A stretch of 64,000 nucleotides of DNA from Rhodothermus bifroesti (GTDB lineage: Bacteria; Bacteroidota; Rhodothermia; Rhodothermales; Rhodothermaceae): the NCBI RefSeq assembly GCF_017908595.1, contig NZ_JAGKTL010000005.1, positions 240,945 to 304,944 on the forward strand, given 5' to 3'. Each line of letters begins with the position of its first letter. Within the stretch, counting starts at the first letter, position 1. The position numbers and the translations under genes were made by a program. The notes beneath the pieces were generated by a model that saw nothing but the letters and a program-made list of their open reading frames with translations, searched no databases and had not been told where the DNA came from. Shown here piece by piece: positions 35,469 to 44,914 of this stretch.

Positions 35469-36293
35469 ATGAAAAGCAAAAAACTTCTCTGGCATGCTCT
35501 AAGCGCAAGCGCCCTTTTAATAGGCTGCTCCACTTCGCCTGAGGCTTTAGTCGAAGTTCAACAAGAAGAAATAACTGCTTCAAAGATAGAATACTACTCC
35601 CATGGTCAATATTTTACCTGGAATGGAATAGTAGTTTTAAATAACCAATGGGGTAGAGATTATGCAACAAATTCTGATAAGTATCAGGTGATTAGATTAA
35701 CTGACGATAATAAGATTCAATTTGATTACAAATGGGCAGGAAATACTAGTTACGTAAAAGGATATCCTACGTTTATTGTGGGTTGGCATTTTGGAAATCC
35801 AGGAGGATGGATGACCTCACAGGGAGCTTTTGGGCTACCTGCCAGGATCTCAGATAACAAAGCGTTTTACTCTTCGATAAGTGGTACCCATTATAATAAT
35901 GGGACTTATACAGAAATTATGAATCTTTCGTGGGATATATGGTTAGCAAATTCCCCAAATCCCAGTGGTCCTAATGGTGAAATTATGGTGTGGCCCTGGA
36001 GACAAAATCAGCAGCCCATTGGCTCTTGGCAGACAACCGTGACCATATGGGGTGCCACATGGGATGTATATAGAGGTACCATGAGCGCTGGAGGATATAG
36101 TTGGCAGGTGGTCACATATATTAGGAGATCTGGGACGCTAAGTATTGGTGGTAATTTGAGAGATTTTATTAATGATGCTAGAAATCGAGGTTGGTTTAGT
36201 TCAAGCCTATACATTGTAGGCATTGAATGTGGAAATGAAATTATACAAGGACATGGAAGATTTGAATACACAAGCTATACCATTAGACCCTAA
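35469..36293 (+). CDS. GH12 endoglucanase-type lipoprotein
   Basis: A 274-residue glycoside hydrolase of family 12 (endo-beta-glucanase, sometimes xyloglucanase). It has a lipoprotein signal with LLIGC (lipidated C20) and no T9SS domain, so it is membrane-anchored. Catalytic sites by family pattern are E171 in GEIMVWPW (nucleophile) and E257 in NEIIQGHG (acid/base); WDIWLA and WGATWDVYRG are other GH12 marks. Rhodothermus marinus has a GH12 cellulase with the same architecture. Base composition is very different from its neighbours (19 of 60 G+C at 35641-35700; 34 of 60 at 36841-36900), pointing to recent transfer. The GH10 gene starts seven bases after the stop. Confidence 0.88.
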   Translation: MKSKKLLWHALSASALLIGCSTSPEALVEVQQEEITASKIEYYSHGQYFTWNGIVVLNNQWGRDYATNSDKYQVIRLTDDNKIQFDYKWAGNTSYVKGYPTFIVGWHFGNPGGWMTSQGAFGLPARISDNKAFYSSISGTHYNNGTYTEIMNLSWDIWLANSPNPSGPNGEIMVWPWRQNQQPIGSWQTTVTIWGATWDVYRGTMSAGGYSWQVVTYIRRSGTLSIGGNLRDFINDARNRGWFSSSLYIVGIECGNEIIQGHGRFEYTSYTIRP

Positions 36294-36300
36294 GACGAAA

Positions 36301-37896
36301 ATGGCGATGCATAGATTTAAGCAATTAGGGGCCATCCTACTTGTCCTTTGGTTTTGTGCATTGCCAGTGCAGGCGCAGGCTTGGCGTGCGGCCGCAGAGC
36401 AGCGTATTGAACAGTACCGTAAGGGGCCACTGCGGGTTCAGGTGAGGGATCCTGAAGGACGGCCCGTACCGAATGCCCAAGTGCACGTTCGCATGACGCG
36501 TCACGCTTTTGGATTTGGTACGGCTGTCAGCTTTGGCCTGGTCGTGGGGTCGGGATACAACCCCACCTATCGGGCCAAGCTAGAAGACCTGACGGGCGAC
36601 GGCCGCACATTCAACATGGCTACGCCAGAGAATGAATTGAAGTGGCCTGCGTGGGAGTCGGAATGGCCTATTTCGAATCGTCGAAAGATCGACGTCATCA
36701 ACTGGCTGCGCGCAAAAGGCTACAGCATTCGAGGACACAACCTGCTATGGCCTGACTGGCAATGGATGCCCAGTGATATTGAGCAAAACCGCAACAATCC
36801 ACAGTACATCTACGATCGCGTTCGCAATCACATTGCGGCGTTGGCTGGGCATCGGGACATTCGGGGCAAACTGCGGGACTGGGATGTTCTTAACGAACCA
36901 GCCCACCTGACCGCATTGCGCGATGTGTTTAACGGTTGGGGCTCATATGAGCGTGGGGAAGACTTCTATGTGGATGTCTTTAGGTGGGCCAAGGCAGCAG
37001 ACTCGACCGCCCGTCTATACATCAACGAGTACAACATTATCAACAACTACGCCAACGAGCAGCCTACGCGCAACTATTACAAGTGGATCATTGCACGCCT
37101 AATCTCAAAAGGAGCGCCTATCGAAGGGATCGGCATTCAGGGGCATATTTCGGCACCACTGCCAAGCATGAGTGAGGTCAAGGCAGCCCTAGACGAAATG
37201 GCAGTTTTTGGATTGCCTTTGGCCATCACAGAATACGACGTTACCGGCGTTTCGGAAGAAGTCGAAGCCAACTTTATGCGGGACTTTTTGACCATGGTCT
37301 TTAGTCATCCCGCTGTGGAGAGCTTCGTCATGTGGGGTTTCTGGAGCGGAGCACACTGGCGTGACAATGCGCCGCTGTTTCGGGCCGACTGGAGTCTCAA
37401 GCCTTCGGGACAGGTGTTCCTTGATCTGGTCTTTCGGCGCTGGTGGACCGATACTACGGGGGTAACCGGTCCAGATGGTAGCTGGTCTGTACGCGGATTT
37501 TTAGGGGATTACGTTGTGGAAGTGCAGGTGGGGGAGGTTTCAGTGACCAAGTCCCTGCGCCTCGAAAGCCCGCAGGATACAACCACGCTAGAGGTGGTGG
37601 TCAGTAGTGTTAAGGTGGGTGAAAAGCCTACAGAAGACGTGTTGCGCGTGCAAGGGTTTGGACCAGACCCCTTTGTCGAAGGAACGGCGCTGCGCTACTG
37701 GTTAGGGCGGCCGGCCGATGTTGAACTGGCAGTGTATGATGTGCTGGGCCGACAGGTCTACGCCGTGCAAAAGCATCGCGTAGCTGGTTGGCATACTGAA
37801 TGGGTCGAGGCTTCCCACTGGCCTGCAGGACTTTATCTGTACCGACTCCAAGCAGGTGATCTGTTGCACACGGGTAGAATGGTCAAGATCCAATAA
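36301..37896 (+). CDS. GH10 endo-1,4-beta-xylanase with T9SS sorting domain
   Basis: A 531-residue secreted xylanase. The signal peptide (LLVLWFCALPVQAQA) is followed by a small beta-domain (LRVQVRDPEGRPVPNAQVHV) and the GH10 barrel: MATPENELKWPAWE, GHNLLWPDWQWMP, DWDVLNEPAHL with acid/base E199, INEYNIINN, GIGIQGHI, and AITEYDV with nucleophile E311. A linker module (GVTGPDGSWSVRGFLGDY) and a C-terminal sorting domain (PDPFVEGTALRYWLG, YDVLGRQVYAV, AGLYLYRLQAG) complete it. It cuts the xylan backbone outside the cell. The frame is open to 36223 inside the GH12 gene; ATG 36301 gives a proper signal peptide. Confidence 0.92.
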   Translation: MAMHRFKQLGAILLVLWFCALPVQAQAWRAAAEQRIEQYRKGPLRVQVRDPEGRPVPNAQVHVRMTRHAFGFGTAVSFGLVVGSGYNPTYRAKLEDLTGDGRTFNMATPENELKWPAWESEWPISNRRKIDVINWLRAKGYSIRGHNLLWPDWQWMPSDIEQNRNNPQYIYDRVRNHIAALAGHRDIRGKLRDWDVLNEPAHLTALRDVFNGWGSYERGEDFYVDVFRWAKAADSTARLYINEYNIINNYANEQPTRNYYKWIIARLISKGAPIEGIGIQGHISAPLPSMSEVKAALDEMAVFGLPLAITEYDVTGVSEEVEANFMRDFLTMVFSHPAVESFVMWGFWSGAHWRDNAPLFRADWSLKPSGQVFLDLVFRRWWTDTTGVTGPDGSWSVRGFLGDYVVEVQVGEVSVTKSLRLESPQDTTTLEVVVSSVKVGEKPTEDVLRVQGFGPDPFVEGTALRYWLGRPADVELAVYDVLGRQVYAVQKHRVAGWHTEWVEASHWPAGLYLYRLQAGDLLHTGRMVKIQ

Positions 37897-37900
37897 GCGT

Positions 37901-39688
37901 ATGCCACGGGTAAGGCAGCTGGTGGTCGGGATTGCGCTAGGGTGGATGGGGATAGCGGCACCTTTGCCGGCACAGCCGGTTGAGCCGCCGGCCGATACAC
38001 TTGTGCTGGCGCGTGTCAACGGCCACGAGCTAACCGTTGGGCGTTTTAACAAATCCTATGTCGAATACCTCATTCGCTCTGGCAGAAACGATACGCCGGC
38101 CAATCGCTGGCGACACTTAGACTGGATACTCGATACGTACCTGCTGGCCGACGAGGCGCGGCGCCGCGCCTTTGAGGCGCGTCCTGAGTTTCAAGCCTTT
38201 GTAGACCGGCAAATCCGGTTGGCTGTCGGGGCACGCTACGTAGAAAAGCATTTTTCCGATTCGCTGCCTGCACCAACTGAAATTGAACTGCGCGAGGCTT
38301 ATCGCCGCAGCAAAGAAACCGTAGCGCTGCGGCACCTGTTTTTCCGCAATCCCCAACAGGCTCAAGAAGCTTACGAACGCCTGCAGCGCGGAGAAGACTT
38401 TGTGCAGTTGGCAAATGAAATCTTTCACACGGAGGCGTTTGACTCTTTAGCTGGATTCCTAGGATACGTGCGCTATCGCGATCTGGATGACGCCGTAGCC
38501 GAAACAGCCGAAACACTGCAGGTGGGACAATTTTCCCCACCGGTACGCTCAGCCTACGGGTGGCATATTCTACGTGTGGAAGAGCGGCTGTTTAACCCGA
38601 TACTCACCGAATCGGAATTTCAGTATCGCCGCCGTGGACTTGAAAAACACCTGCGTTTGCGGCAGCTGCGCTTGGGTGCCGATCGTTTTATACGGCAACT
38701 CATGGAAAGTCTCCAGGTGCAGGTCAATGAAAAGGCCGCGCGTCTGCTGGTGGATGCCGTTCAGCAAGCGCTCAAGCCATCGGTCATGCCGCCCCCTGAG
38801 GTGACCCTAGCTCCCGAAGAGGTTTCCGCTGTAGAGGAGCAGCTTACCCCCGAAACGGTTTTGCTGACCTATACGCTTAACGGAGTACCGCGCACGTTTA
38901 CTGCCGGCGACTACTATCGCTGGTTGCCGGTGTTGCCTTATCGGGAAGTGCGCTACCGGACCATGGCTTCCGTAGGTCGTGCGCTACGTAACGAAGTGCT
39001 GGCTGAGCTGGGTTTTGCTGAAGGGCTGGACCAAGACCCTCGCGTGCTCGAAACGGTGCGCTTTATGGCCAATGCCTACCTTGGAGATCTAATGCGCCGG
39101 CATTTGGAAGCATATGAGCGCACTGAACCTACCGAAGCGCAGCTGCATGAGGCTTTTGAACACTTAGGGTATCGGCGACTCAAGACCGCAGAAGCTACCT
39201 ACTGGACGATCTATGCCGGATCCGCTGCCCGCGCTCGCCAGCTTCGCGACGACATTGCAGCGGGTCGGATTCATCCGCCTGCCGATGCTACTTACCTTGC
39301 CCATCAAGGACCGCTGGGGCGTGACGTGCTCTCGGCTTACGTCCGTAAGGCTTTGCTGCACCAACCCATGGTGTTGTGCGTGCAAATAGATTCCTGCTAT
39401 GTGCTCTACGTGCACGATCGCAAGTTGGTCTATACGGAACTGGAAGAAGTAGCCGATACGCTGCGGGCCCAACTTTCCCGCCTGCTGCCCGAAATGCAGC
39501 TCTTGGCTTCGCTCTATCCAAAGGCCCAGCTGGAGGTGGATACCACCCTGTTTGTCCAAATGATGCAAGCTTTAAAAATGCCGGGGCCTTGGATTCCATC
39601 GATAGCAACAGGCCAGGCCCGACGCGAGACGGTGCTGCGCCAAATGGCCCTGCCTCAAGAACCGTTGCGCCGCCGCGAACTGCCTTAA
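37901..39688 (+). CDS. SurA-like parvulin peptidyl-prolyl isomerase
   Basis: A 595-residue exported chaperone (signal LVVGIALGWMGIAAPLPAQ). The N-terminal helical region (VLARVNGHELTVGRFNKSYV) is SurA/PpiD-like; the parvulin domain at about 130-225 has VALRHLFFRN, RLQRGEDFVQLANEIF, LGYVRYRDLDDAVAE and VGQFSPPVRSAYGWHILRV. A second, degenerate chaperone half follows, with an ALLHQPMVLCVQIDSCYVL segment. It would assist folding of outer-membrane proteins in the periplasm. It lies between the xylanase (four-base gap) and the sigma factor (five-base gap), which suggests that it serves the surface proteins of this locus. Confidence 0.82.
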   Translation: MPRVRQLVVGIALGWMGIAAPLPAQPVEPPADTLVLARVNGHELTVGRFNKSYVEYLIRSGRNDTPANRWRHLDWILDTYLLADEARRRAFEARPEFQAFVDRQIRLAVGARYVEKHFSDSLPAPTEIELREAYRRSKETVALRHLFFRNPQQAQEAYERLQRGEDFVQLANEIFHTEAFDSLAGFLGYVRYRDLDDAVAETAETLQVGQFSPPVRSAYGWHILRVEERLFNPILTESEFQYRRRGLEKHLRLRQLRLGADRFIRQLMESLQVQVNEKAARLLVDAVQQALKPSVMPPPEVTLAPEEVSAVEEQLTPETVLLTYTLNGVPRTFTAGDYYRWLPVLPYREVRYRTMASVGRALRNEVLAELGFAEGLDQDPRVLETVRFMANAYLGDLMRRHLEAYERTEPTEAQLHEAFEHLGYRRLKTAEATYWTIYAGSAARARQLRDDIAAGRIHPPADATYLAHQGPLGRDVLSAYVRKALLHQPMVLCVQIDSCYVLYVHDRKLVYTELEEVADTLRAQLSRLLPEMQLLASLYPKAQLEVDTTLFVQMMQALKMPGPWIPSIATGQARRETVLRQMALPQEPLRRRELP

Positions 39689-39693
39689 ACACC

Positions 39694-40257
39694 ATGACCC
39701 CTAGGCTCTCTGCCTTCGAACAGCAGCAGCTGGCTGCGCGCGTTCGCCAAGGCGACGCCGTTGCTTTTGAGCAGCTATTTCGGCTGTATTATGCGCCACT
39801 AGTGCATTTTGCCGCACGTATTGTGGGAGCGTTCCCAGAAGCAGAGGAAATCGTCCAGAAGGTGTTTGTCAATCTTTGGCAACGACGTACCCTGTGGGTA
39901 CCACAAGCCTCGGTAGCTGCCTACCTGTACGGCGCAGTGCGTAATGAAGCAGTCAAGTACTGCCAACGTCGCCCGATGGCTGCGTCCCTAGAAGCAGCCG
40001 AGACACTGACTGCCGAGTCATTGGATCCAGATCTCCAACTGCTTGGAAATGAACTGGCTGGGCTAATCGAGCGCCTGGTAAGCGAGCTGCCCCAGCAGCG
40101 GCGGCTGATCTTTTCCCTCTCCCGGGATCACGGCCTTTCATATGCAGAAATTGCCCAAGCTTTAGGCATCTCGATTAAAACCGTCGAAACGCAGATGGGG
40201 CGGGCGTTGCGCCAGCTGCGTGAACGCCTAAAAACGCTGCTGAACGTCTCATTTTGA
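39694..40257 (+). CDS. ECF RNA polymerase sigma factor, FecI-type
   Basis: A 187-residue ECF sigma factor. Region 2: AFEQLFRLYYAPLVHFA, EAEEIVQKVFVNLWQRR. Region 4: LPQQRRLIFSLSRDHGLSYA, then EIAQALGISIKTVETQMGRA, the helix-turn-helix. This is the type found beside FecR anti-sigma factors and SusC genes in Bacteroidota. The frame is open back to 39376 inside the parvulin gene, but sigma-like sequence begins at ATG 39694. With fecR and a SusC carrying an STN domain downstream, it should activate the SusC/SusD operon when the receptor binds its glycan. Confidence 0.92.
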   Translation: MTPRLSAFEQQQLAARVRQGDAVAFEQLFRLYYAPLVHFAARIVGAFPEAEEIVQKVFVNLWQRRTLWVPQASVAAYLYGAVRNEAVKYCQRRPMAASLEAAETLTAESLDPDLQLLGNELAGLIERLVSELPQQRRLIFSLSRDHGLSYAEIAQALGISIKTVETQMGRALRQLRERLKTLLNVSF

Positions 40258-40351
40258 GTTGGGACCGCCCGTCTGTCAGGGTAGGGTAAGGGTTTGCGGA
40301 TCTTCTGGATGAGAGACCCTAGAGGGTTTAGCCTGCGCAGAAAACGGTTTC

Positions 40352-41380
40352 ATGCACGAAGCAATCGATTGGGAGCTCTTGGCCAGATACGTGTCGGGCA
40401 ATTGCTCAGAAGTGGAGCGAGCGGCCGTCGAGGCTTGGGCTAATGCAGACCCTGCACATCGCCAGCTGCTGGAAGAGCTGAAGGAAACATGGATACTCAT
40501 GGGGCAGGCGCACAGGCCGGTGTCGGTTGAAGCGGCTTGGCAACGCGTCAAAGTGCAGCTTACCGCAGCGCACGACCGAGCGCCACAGCCGATACGCCGG
40601 CGCCAGCCATGGAGTGTGCGGGTGCTTGCAGTACTAGCAGTGGCTTTAGGGCTTGCGCTGCTTTATGCCGAACTCTGGCCATCCAAGGATACAGGTAAAG
40701 CGGAAGTCGAGACAGCGCGGGTGTTTACAACACAGCGGGGTCAGCGGGCAACAATTCAGCTGGTGGACGGCACGCGCATTTTGCTTGCTCCTGAGTCTCG
40801 CTTAGAAGTTGCAGCTGCCTACGGTCAAAAGGCACGCGACGTGGCCCTCGTAGGAGAGGCATTCTTTGAAGTGGCTTCCGACTCGGCGCATCCGTTTGTG
40901 GTGCACACGTCGCGGCTAGCTGTGCACGTGCTAGGAACAGCCTTTGGCGTGCGGGCCTATGCCGATGAAAGTCAGGTCTACGTAGCGGTGCGCCAGGGTA
41001 AAGTACAGGTGCGGCCAGATACGGCCCCAGGCATGTTGTCTGTTTTACTCGAGGCGGGCCAGCTGGCGCGTGTCGTCGGGCAAGGACAGCTTCAGGTAGA
41101 GCGACCTGCAAACCTAGAAGCCTACGTGGGATGGACAGAAGGTCGGCTGGTTTTTGCACGAACCCCCTTGCGCGAAGTGGTGCAAGTCCTAAAGCGCTTC
41201 TACGACTTGGAAATTGAGCTGGCAGAGCCTTCGTTGGGAGATCGGCAGTTGACTGCCACGTTCGAAGAAGCTCCAGCTTACCAGGTACTGCAAATCATTG
41301 CAGCCACCATGAAGCTGGAAACTGTACGTGATGCGCGCAACCCGCGCCGGATTGTTTGGCGCCCGACTCCTGATTCCTGA
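40352..41380 (+). CDS. FecR-family anti-sigma factor
   Basis: A 342-residue inner-membrane anti-sigma factor. The cytoplasmic N-terminus (WELLARYVSGNCSEVERAAV; DUF4880-like) would bind the sigma factor. One membrane helix is at about 92-108 (VLAVLAVALGLALLYAEL). The periplasmic FecR domain follows (TTQRGQRATIQLVDGTRILL, VALVGEAFFEVASDSAHPF, HVLGTAFGVRAYAD), then a short C-terminal STN-like domain (LREVVQVLKRFYDLEIELAE) that would touch the receptor signalling domain. It lies 94 bases after the sigma gene and 59 before susC, the usual order of trans-envelope control. Confidence 0.92.
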   Translation: MHEAIDWELLARYVSGNCSEVERAAVEAWANADPAHRQLLEELKETWILMGQAHRPVSVEAAWQRVKVQLTAAHDRAPQPIRRRQPWSVRVLAVLAVALGLALLYAELWPSKDTGKAEVETARVFTTQRGQRATIQLVDGTRILLAPESRLEVAAAYGQKARDVALVGEAFFEVASDSAHPFVVHTSRLAVHVLGTAFGVRAYADESQVYVAVRQGKVQVRPDTAPGMLSVLLEAGQLARVVGQGQLQVERPANLEAYVGWTEGRLVFARTPLREVVQVLKRFYDLEIELAEPSLGDRQLTATFEEAPAYQVLQIIAATMKLETVRDARNPRRIVWRPTPDS

Positions 41381-41439
41381 AAATCCCGTTTTGGTCTTAT
41401 TGACTTGAACGTTAACTAAACCGAATAAGGATAGTCGCT

Positions 41440-44400
41440 ATGACAACGCGTCAACACCGGAATCAGAAGCGCCTTTGGAGGCGATGGCTGTGGACCGTCA
41501 GTGTGGGAGTGCTCTTTTTAGGGCCTCTAGCATGGGCCCAACAGCCAGCGACAACCCAGGCTGCCAAAACAGAGGCATCTATTGCCTGGCTGGGCGATGC
41601 CTATCTGGAAAGCGCTGCACGGCTAAGCCAGCCGCTTGAGCTAACGCTGCATCAAGTACCCCGAGAAAAAGCCCTGCAGATTATTGCACGGCAGGCCAAC
41701 TTGCGTCTTTCCTATGAATGGAGTGAGGCGTTAGCCGAGCCAGTTTCGCTGCACCAAAAGCAAGGAACGGTGCTCGATGCCTTGTATGCTGTTACAGCAG
41801 GCACCAACTTGCGCCTCATGATTTCCCGGAGCGGCTACTTGTTGGTGACGCGAGCAGGCACCCTAATGCCAGAAGCTGAGGCGCCCATGGCGGTTGCCCA
41901 AGAAGGGAGCATTGCCGGCCGGGTTGTCGATGCCCAAACAGGCGAAGGATTGCCGGGGGTTAACGTCTTTTTGGTGGGCACAACGCTAGGAAGCAGCACC
42001 GACATTGACGGTAATTACCGCATTGGCAACATTCCCCCTGGTATTTACACGCTGCAGGCTTCGTTTGTGGGCTACCGTACGGCCACGGTGGATAGCGTCG
42101 TTGTGCGTGCGGGTGAGGTGACGGTGGTAAACCTGGCCCTAGAACAAGAAATTGTAGGCCTGGAGGAGATCGTGGTGGTTGGCTACGGCACCCAACGTCG
42201 TCGGGATATTACAGGTGCTGTGGCTTCGGTAAATGTCGAGCGGCTGCAGGAGCTGCCCATAACAAACGTCGTCGAAGCACTGCAGACGCGGGCTCCAGGC
42301 GTGCGCGTGATTACCTCCGATGGACGTCCAGGCGGTAGCGGCTTGGAAGTGCAAGTGCGCGGCGTGCGCTCGCTGACAGCCAGCAACCAGCCGCTATTTG
42401 TCATCGATGGCGTTCCGGTTGAAGGCGTCAACCTCTCTGAGCTCAACCTAAACGATATCGTCTCGATTGAGGTCCTTAAAGATGCTTCGGCAGCTGCAAT
42501 CTACGGGGCTCGTGGCTCTAACGGGGTTGTACTCGTTACGACGCGGCGTGGCCGAGAAGGCCGGGGGCGTTTTAGCTATGAAGGTAGCGTTGGCTTTTCT
42601 GAAGTGGCCCGTCCACTTCAGGTGTTTAGCGGCGAAGAATTTATCGCCCTGCGCCGTGAGGCTAACCGTGCTGCAGGACAGCCCACGGACGATGCAGCGA
42701 TCCTGGATCCCGTGGAGCTTGAAGTAGCCCAAAGTGGCCAGTTTGTGGACTGGCAGGACTTGGTCTTCCGTACCGGCTTGCGACACAGCCACAACCTAAG
42801 CTATGCGGGCGGTTCAGAAAACTTCCAAATTTATGCCAGTGGGGGCTACCTGCGCGAAACGGGTATTCTGAAGCGGACGTTCTTTGAGCGCGGGTCGCTC
42901 CGGCTCAACACCGATTACCAGCCGCTGCGCTGGCTTCGGTTCAGCACCAATGTTTTGGTAGCGCGCACGAAGGAAGACCTAGCCGGCAGTGAGCGCTACG
43001 GTCCACTGTGGACGGCCTATACGCTTTCGCCGCTTTCTAAAGTTTACGACGAGCAGGGTAACTTGCGGCCCTATGTGACCAACGACCCCACCGCATGGAA
43101 TCCGCTCTTCCAGCTGCAAGAGTCCAAAGATGATCGCTGGAGTACCCGCCTGCTAGGCAATATCGTAGCCCAGCTGAACCTCTACGAAGGGCTTAATTAT
43201 CAGCTCAACGCGGGCTTAGACTACAGCTCGCGAGAAAATGGCCAGTATCGCACGCGGCAATACTCCGGCGGTGGTCAGCAACGGGCGGTATTAGAGTATG
43301 GGCAGAGCCAAAGCTACACGGTAGAAAATATCCTCACCTATGAGCGCCGGATAGGTACCCTGCACAACCTGCACGGCACGCTCCTCTACAGCGTGCAGCG
43401 CGTACAGGATGAAAACCTGCGTGCCGAAACGCGCGATCTGCCTACCGACTTGCTTGACTACAACGCCATCAGCAGTGGCGCCGATGTGCGGGCACCTGCA
43501 CGGAACTATACGGCCTGGAGCCTTGAGTCCTACATGGCACGCATTCGCTATAGCCTGGCTGATAAGTACTTACTCACGCTAACGGGTCGCATCGACGGCT
43601 CCTCAAAATTCGGTAAGGGCAATAAGTATGGCTTTTTCCCAGCCATAGCTTTTGCTTGGCAGCTTAATCAAGAGCCATTCTTGGCTTCGGTGCAACAAAT
43701 CGACAACCTGAAGCTGCGCTTAAGCTGGGGACAAACCGGTAACCAAGAAATCCCGATCTACCAGTCGCTAGGACAAACAGGCCTGTGGTCTTATCCCTTT
43801 GGGAGTACCATCGTCAAAGGCTATGCCCCTGCTTCCTTGCCTAACCCCAACCTCAAGTGGGAGAAAACCACGCAGGCCAACATAGGGCTGGATGTATCGC
43901 TCTTCCGTGGTCGCTTAATGTCGACCATCGACGTGTATCGCTCCTGGACTTCGGATCTGCTCCTACAGCGACAAATTCCGGTAACCAATGGCTTTACAAG
44001 CATTCTAGACAACGTAGGCAAAACCGAAAACTGGGGGATCGACCTCAACCTGAATACCTATCTCATCAATCGAAGGGACCTCAGCTGGGAGATTAACCTC
44101 AACTGGTCGTTGAGTCGCTCAAAAATTGTGCGGCTTACTGGCCAGACCGATGCCGAAGGTCGACCCGTCGACGACATCGCTAACCGCTGGTTTATCGGCC
44201 ATCCGATCGGCGTGATTTACGACTGGGTCTTCGATGGCATTTTCTGCTCAGGCCGTAGCTACGACCCTGCCGCCTGCCAGCAAGAAATTGCCGCTAGCGC
44301 CCAGCGTGACGCTCAACCTGGCGACATTCGCGTCAAAGACCTCAATGGGGATGGCGTGATTAACGACCTCGATCGAACCATCGTCGGTAGCGCAGAACCC

Positions 44401-44880
44401 GACTGGTACGGCGGTTTGGGCACGACGCTTACATTCAAAAACTTCGATTTCAGCGTCTTCTTTACGGCTGTCCAGGGCGTGACCCGCTATAACCCCTACA
44501 TCTACCCGCGGGCCTACGACCCCAACATTGTGGTCATCTTTCTCCAAGGGCGTAGCAATGGCCTAAAAGTCGACTACTGGACCCCCGAAGATCCAGACGC
44601 CGACTTTCCTCGGCCACACCGCCAGCGGGAAATGCCCCGTTACCTCTCAGCACGGGCCGTTTGGGATGCCTCCTACGTCCAGCTCCGGAACATCACGCTG
44701 GGCTATACGCTGCCGCAGCGTTTTGCAACCCGACTGGGCGTAGAGCGCCTGCGCCTATATGCGGCCGGCAATAACCTGTACTACTGGACCAACTTCGACT
44801 CTTACAACCCCGAGCAAGGGGATGTCGAAGGCTATCCGGTGGCACGGACCCTGACCCTGGGACTTTCGATGTCGTTCTGA
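41440..44880 (+). CDS. SusC-family TonB-linked receptor with STN signalling domain
   Basis: A 1146-residue outer-membrane receptor. After the signal peptide (GVLFLGPLAWAQQ) comes an STN domain (about 55-140: LELTLHQVPREKALQIIARQ, LLVTRAG), a carboxypeptidase-like domain (IAGRVVDAQTGEGLPGVNVF), and the SusC plug signature: LEEIVVVGYGTQRRRDITGA, LFVIDGVPV, VEVLKDASA-type IEVLKDASAAAIYGARGSNG. The barrel ends LTLGLSMSF. SusC imports oligosaccharides bound by SusD. The STN domain allows signalling to the FecR protein upstream. The neighbouring xylanases make xylo-oligosaccharides the probable cargo. Confidence 0.94.
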   Translation: MTTRQHRNQKRLWRRWLWTVSVGVLFLGPLAWAQQPATTQAAKTEASIAWLGDAYLESAARLSQPLELTLHQVPREKALQIIARQANLRLSYEWSEALAEPVSLHQKQGTVLDALYAVTAGTNLRLMISRSGYLLVTRAGTLMPEAEAPMAVAQEGSIAGRVVDAQTGEGLPGVNVFLVGTTLGSSTDIDGNYRIGNIPPGIYTLQASFVGYRTATVDSVVVRAGEVTVVNLALEQEIVGLEEIVVVGYGTQRRRDITGAVASVNVERLQELPITNVVEALQTRAPGVRVITSDGRPGGSGLEVQVRGVRSLTASNQPLFVIDGVPVEGVNLSELNLNDIVSIEVLKDASAAAIYGARGSNGVVLVTTRRGREGRGRFSYEGSVGFSEVARPLQVFSGEEFIALRREANRAAGQPTDDAAILDPVELEVAQSGQFVDWQDLVFRTGLRHSHNLSYAGGSENFQIYASGGYLRETGILKRTFFERGSLRLNTDYQPLRWLRFSTNVLVARTKEDLAGSERYGPLWTAYTLSPLSKVYDEQGNLRPYVTNDPTAWNPLFQLQESKDDRWSTRLLGNIVAQLNLYEGLNYQLNAGLDYSSRENGQYRTRQYSGGGQQRAVLEYGQSQSYTVENILTYERRIGTLHNLHGTLLYSVQRVQDENLRAETRDLPTDLLDYNAISSGADVRAPARNYTAWSLESYMARIRYSLADKYLLTLTGRIDGSSKFGKGNKYGFFPAIAFAWQLNQEPFLASVQQIDNLKLRLSWGQTGNQEIPIYQSLGQTGLWSYPFGSTIVKGYAPASLPNPNLKWEKTTQANIGLDVSLFRGRLMSTIDVYRSWTSDLLLQRQIPVTNGFTSILDNVGKTENWGIDLNLNTYLINRRDLSWEINLNWSLSRSKIVRLTGQTDAEGRPVDDIANRWFIGHPIGVIYDWVFDGIFCSGRSYDPAACQQEIAASAQRDAQPGDIRVKDLNGDGVINDLDRTIVGSAEPDWYGGLGTTLTFKNFDFSVFFTAVQGVTRYNPYIYPRAYDPNIVVIFLQGRSNGLKVDYWTPEDPDADFPRPHRQREMPRYLSARAVWDASYVQLRNITLGYTLPQRFATRLGVERLRLYAAGNNLYYWTNFDSYNPEQGDVEGYPVARTLTLGLSMSF

Positions 44881-44914
44881 CCCTACGAGCACTCACCATC
44901 TTGCCGAATTTGCC

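Noticed and set aside
40362..40371. CAATCGATTG palindrome in the first codons of the FecR gene, sharing AATCGATT with the LacI operator
   Set aside because: Only the eight central bases match, it lies inside coding sequence, and a match of that length is plausible by chance.
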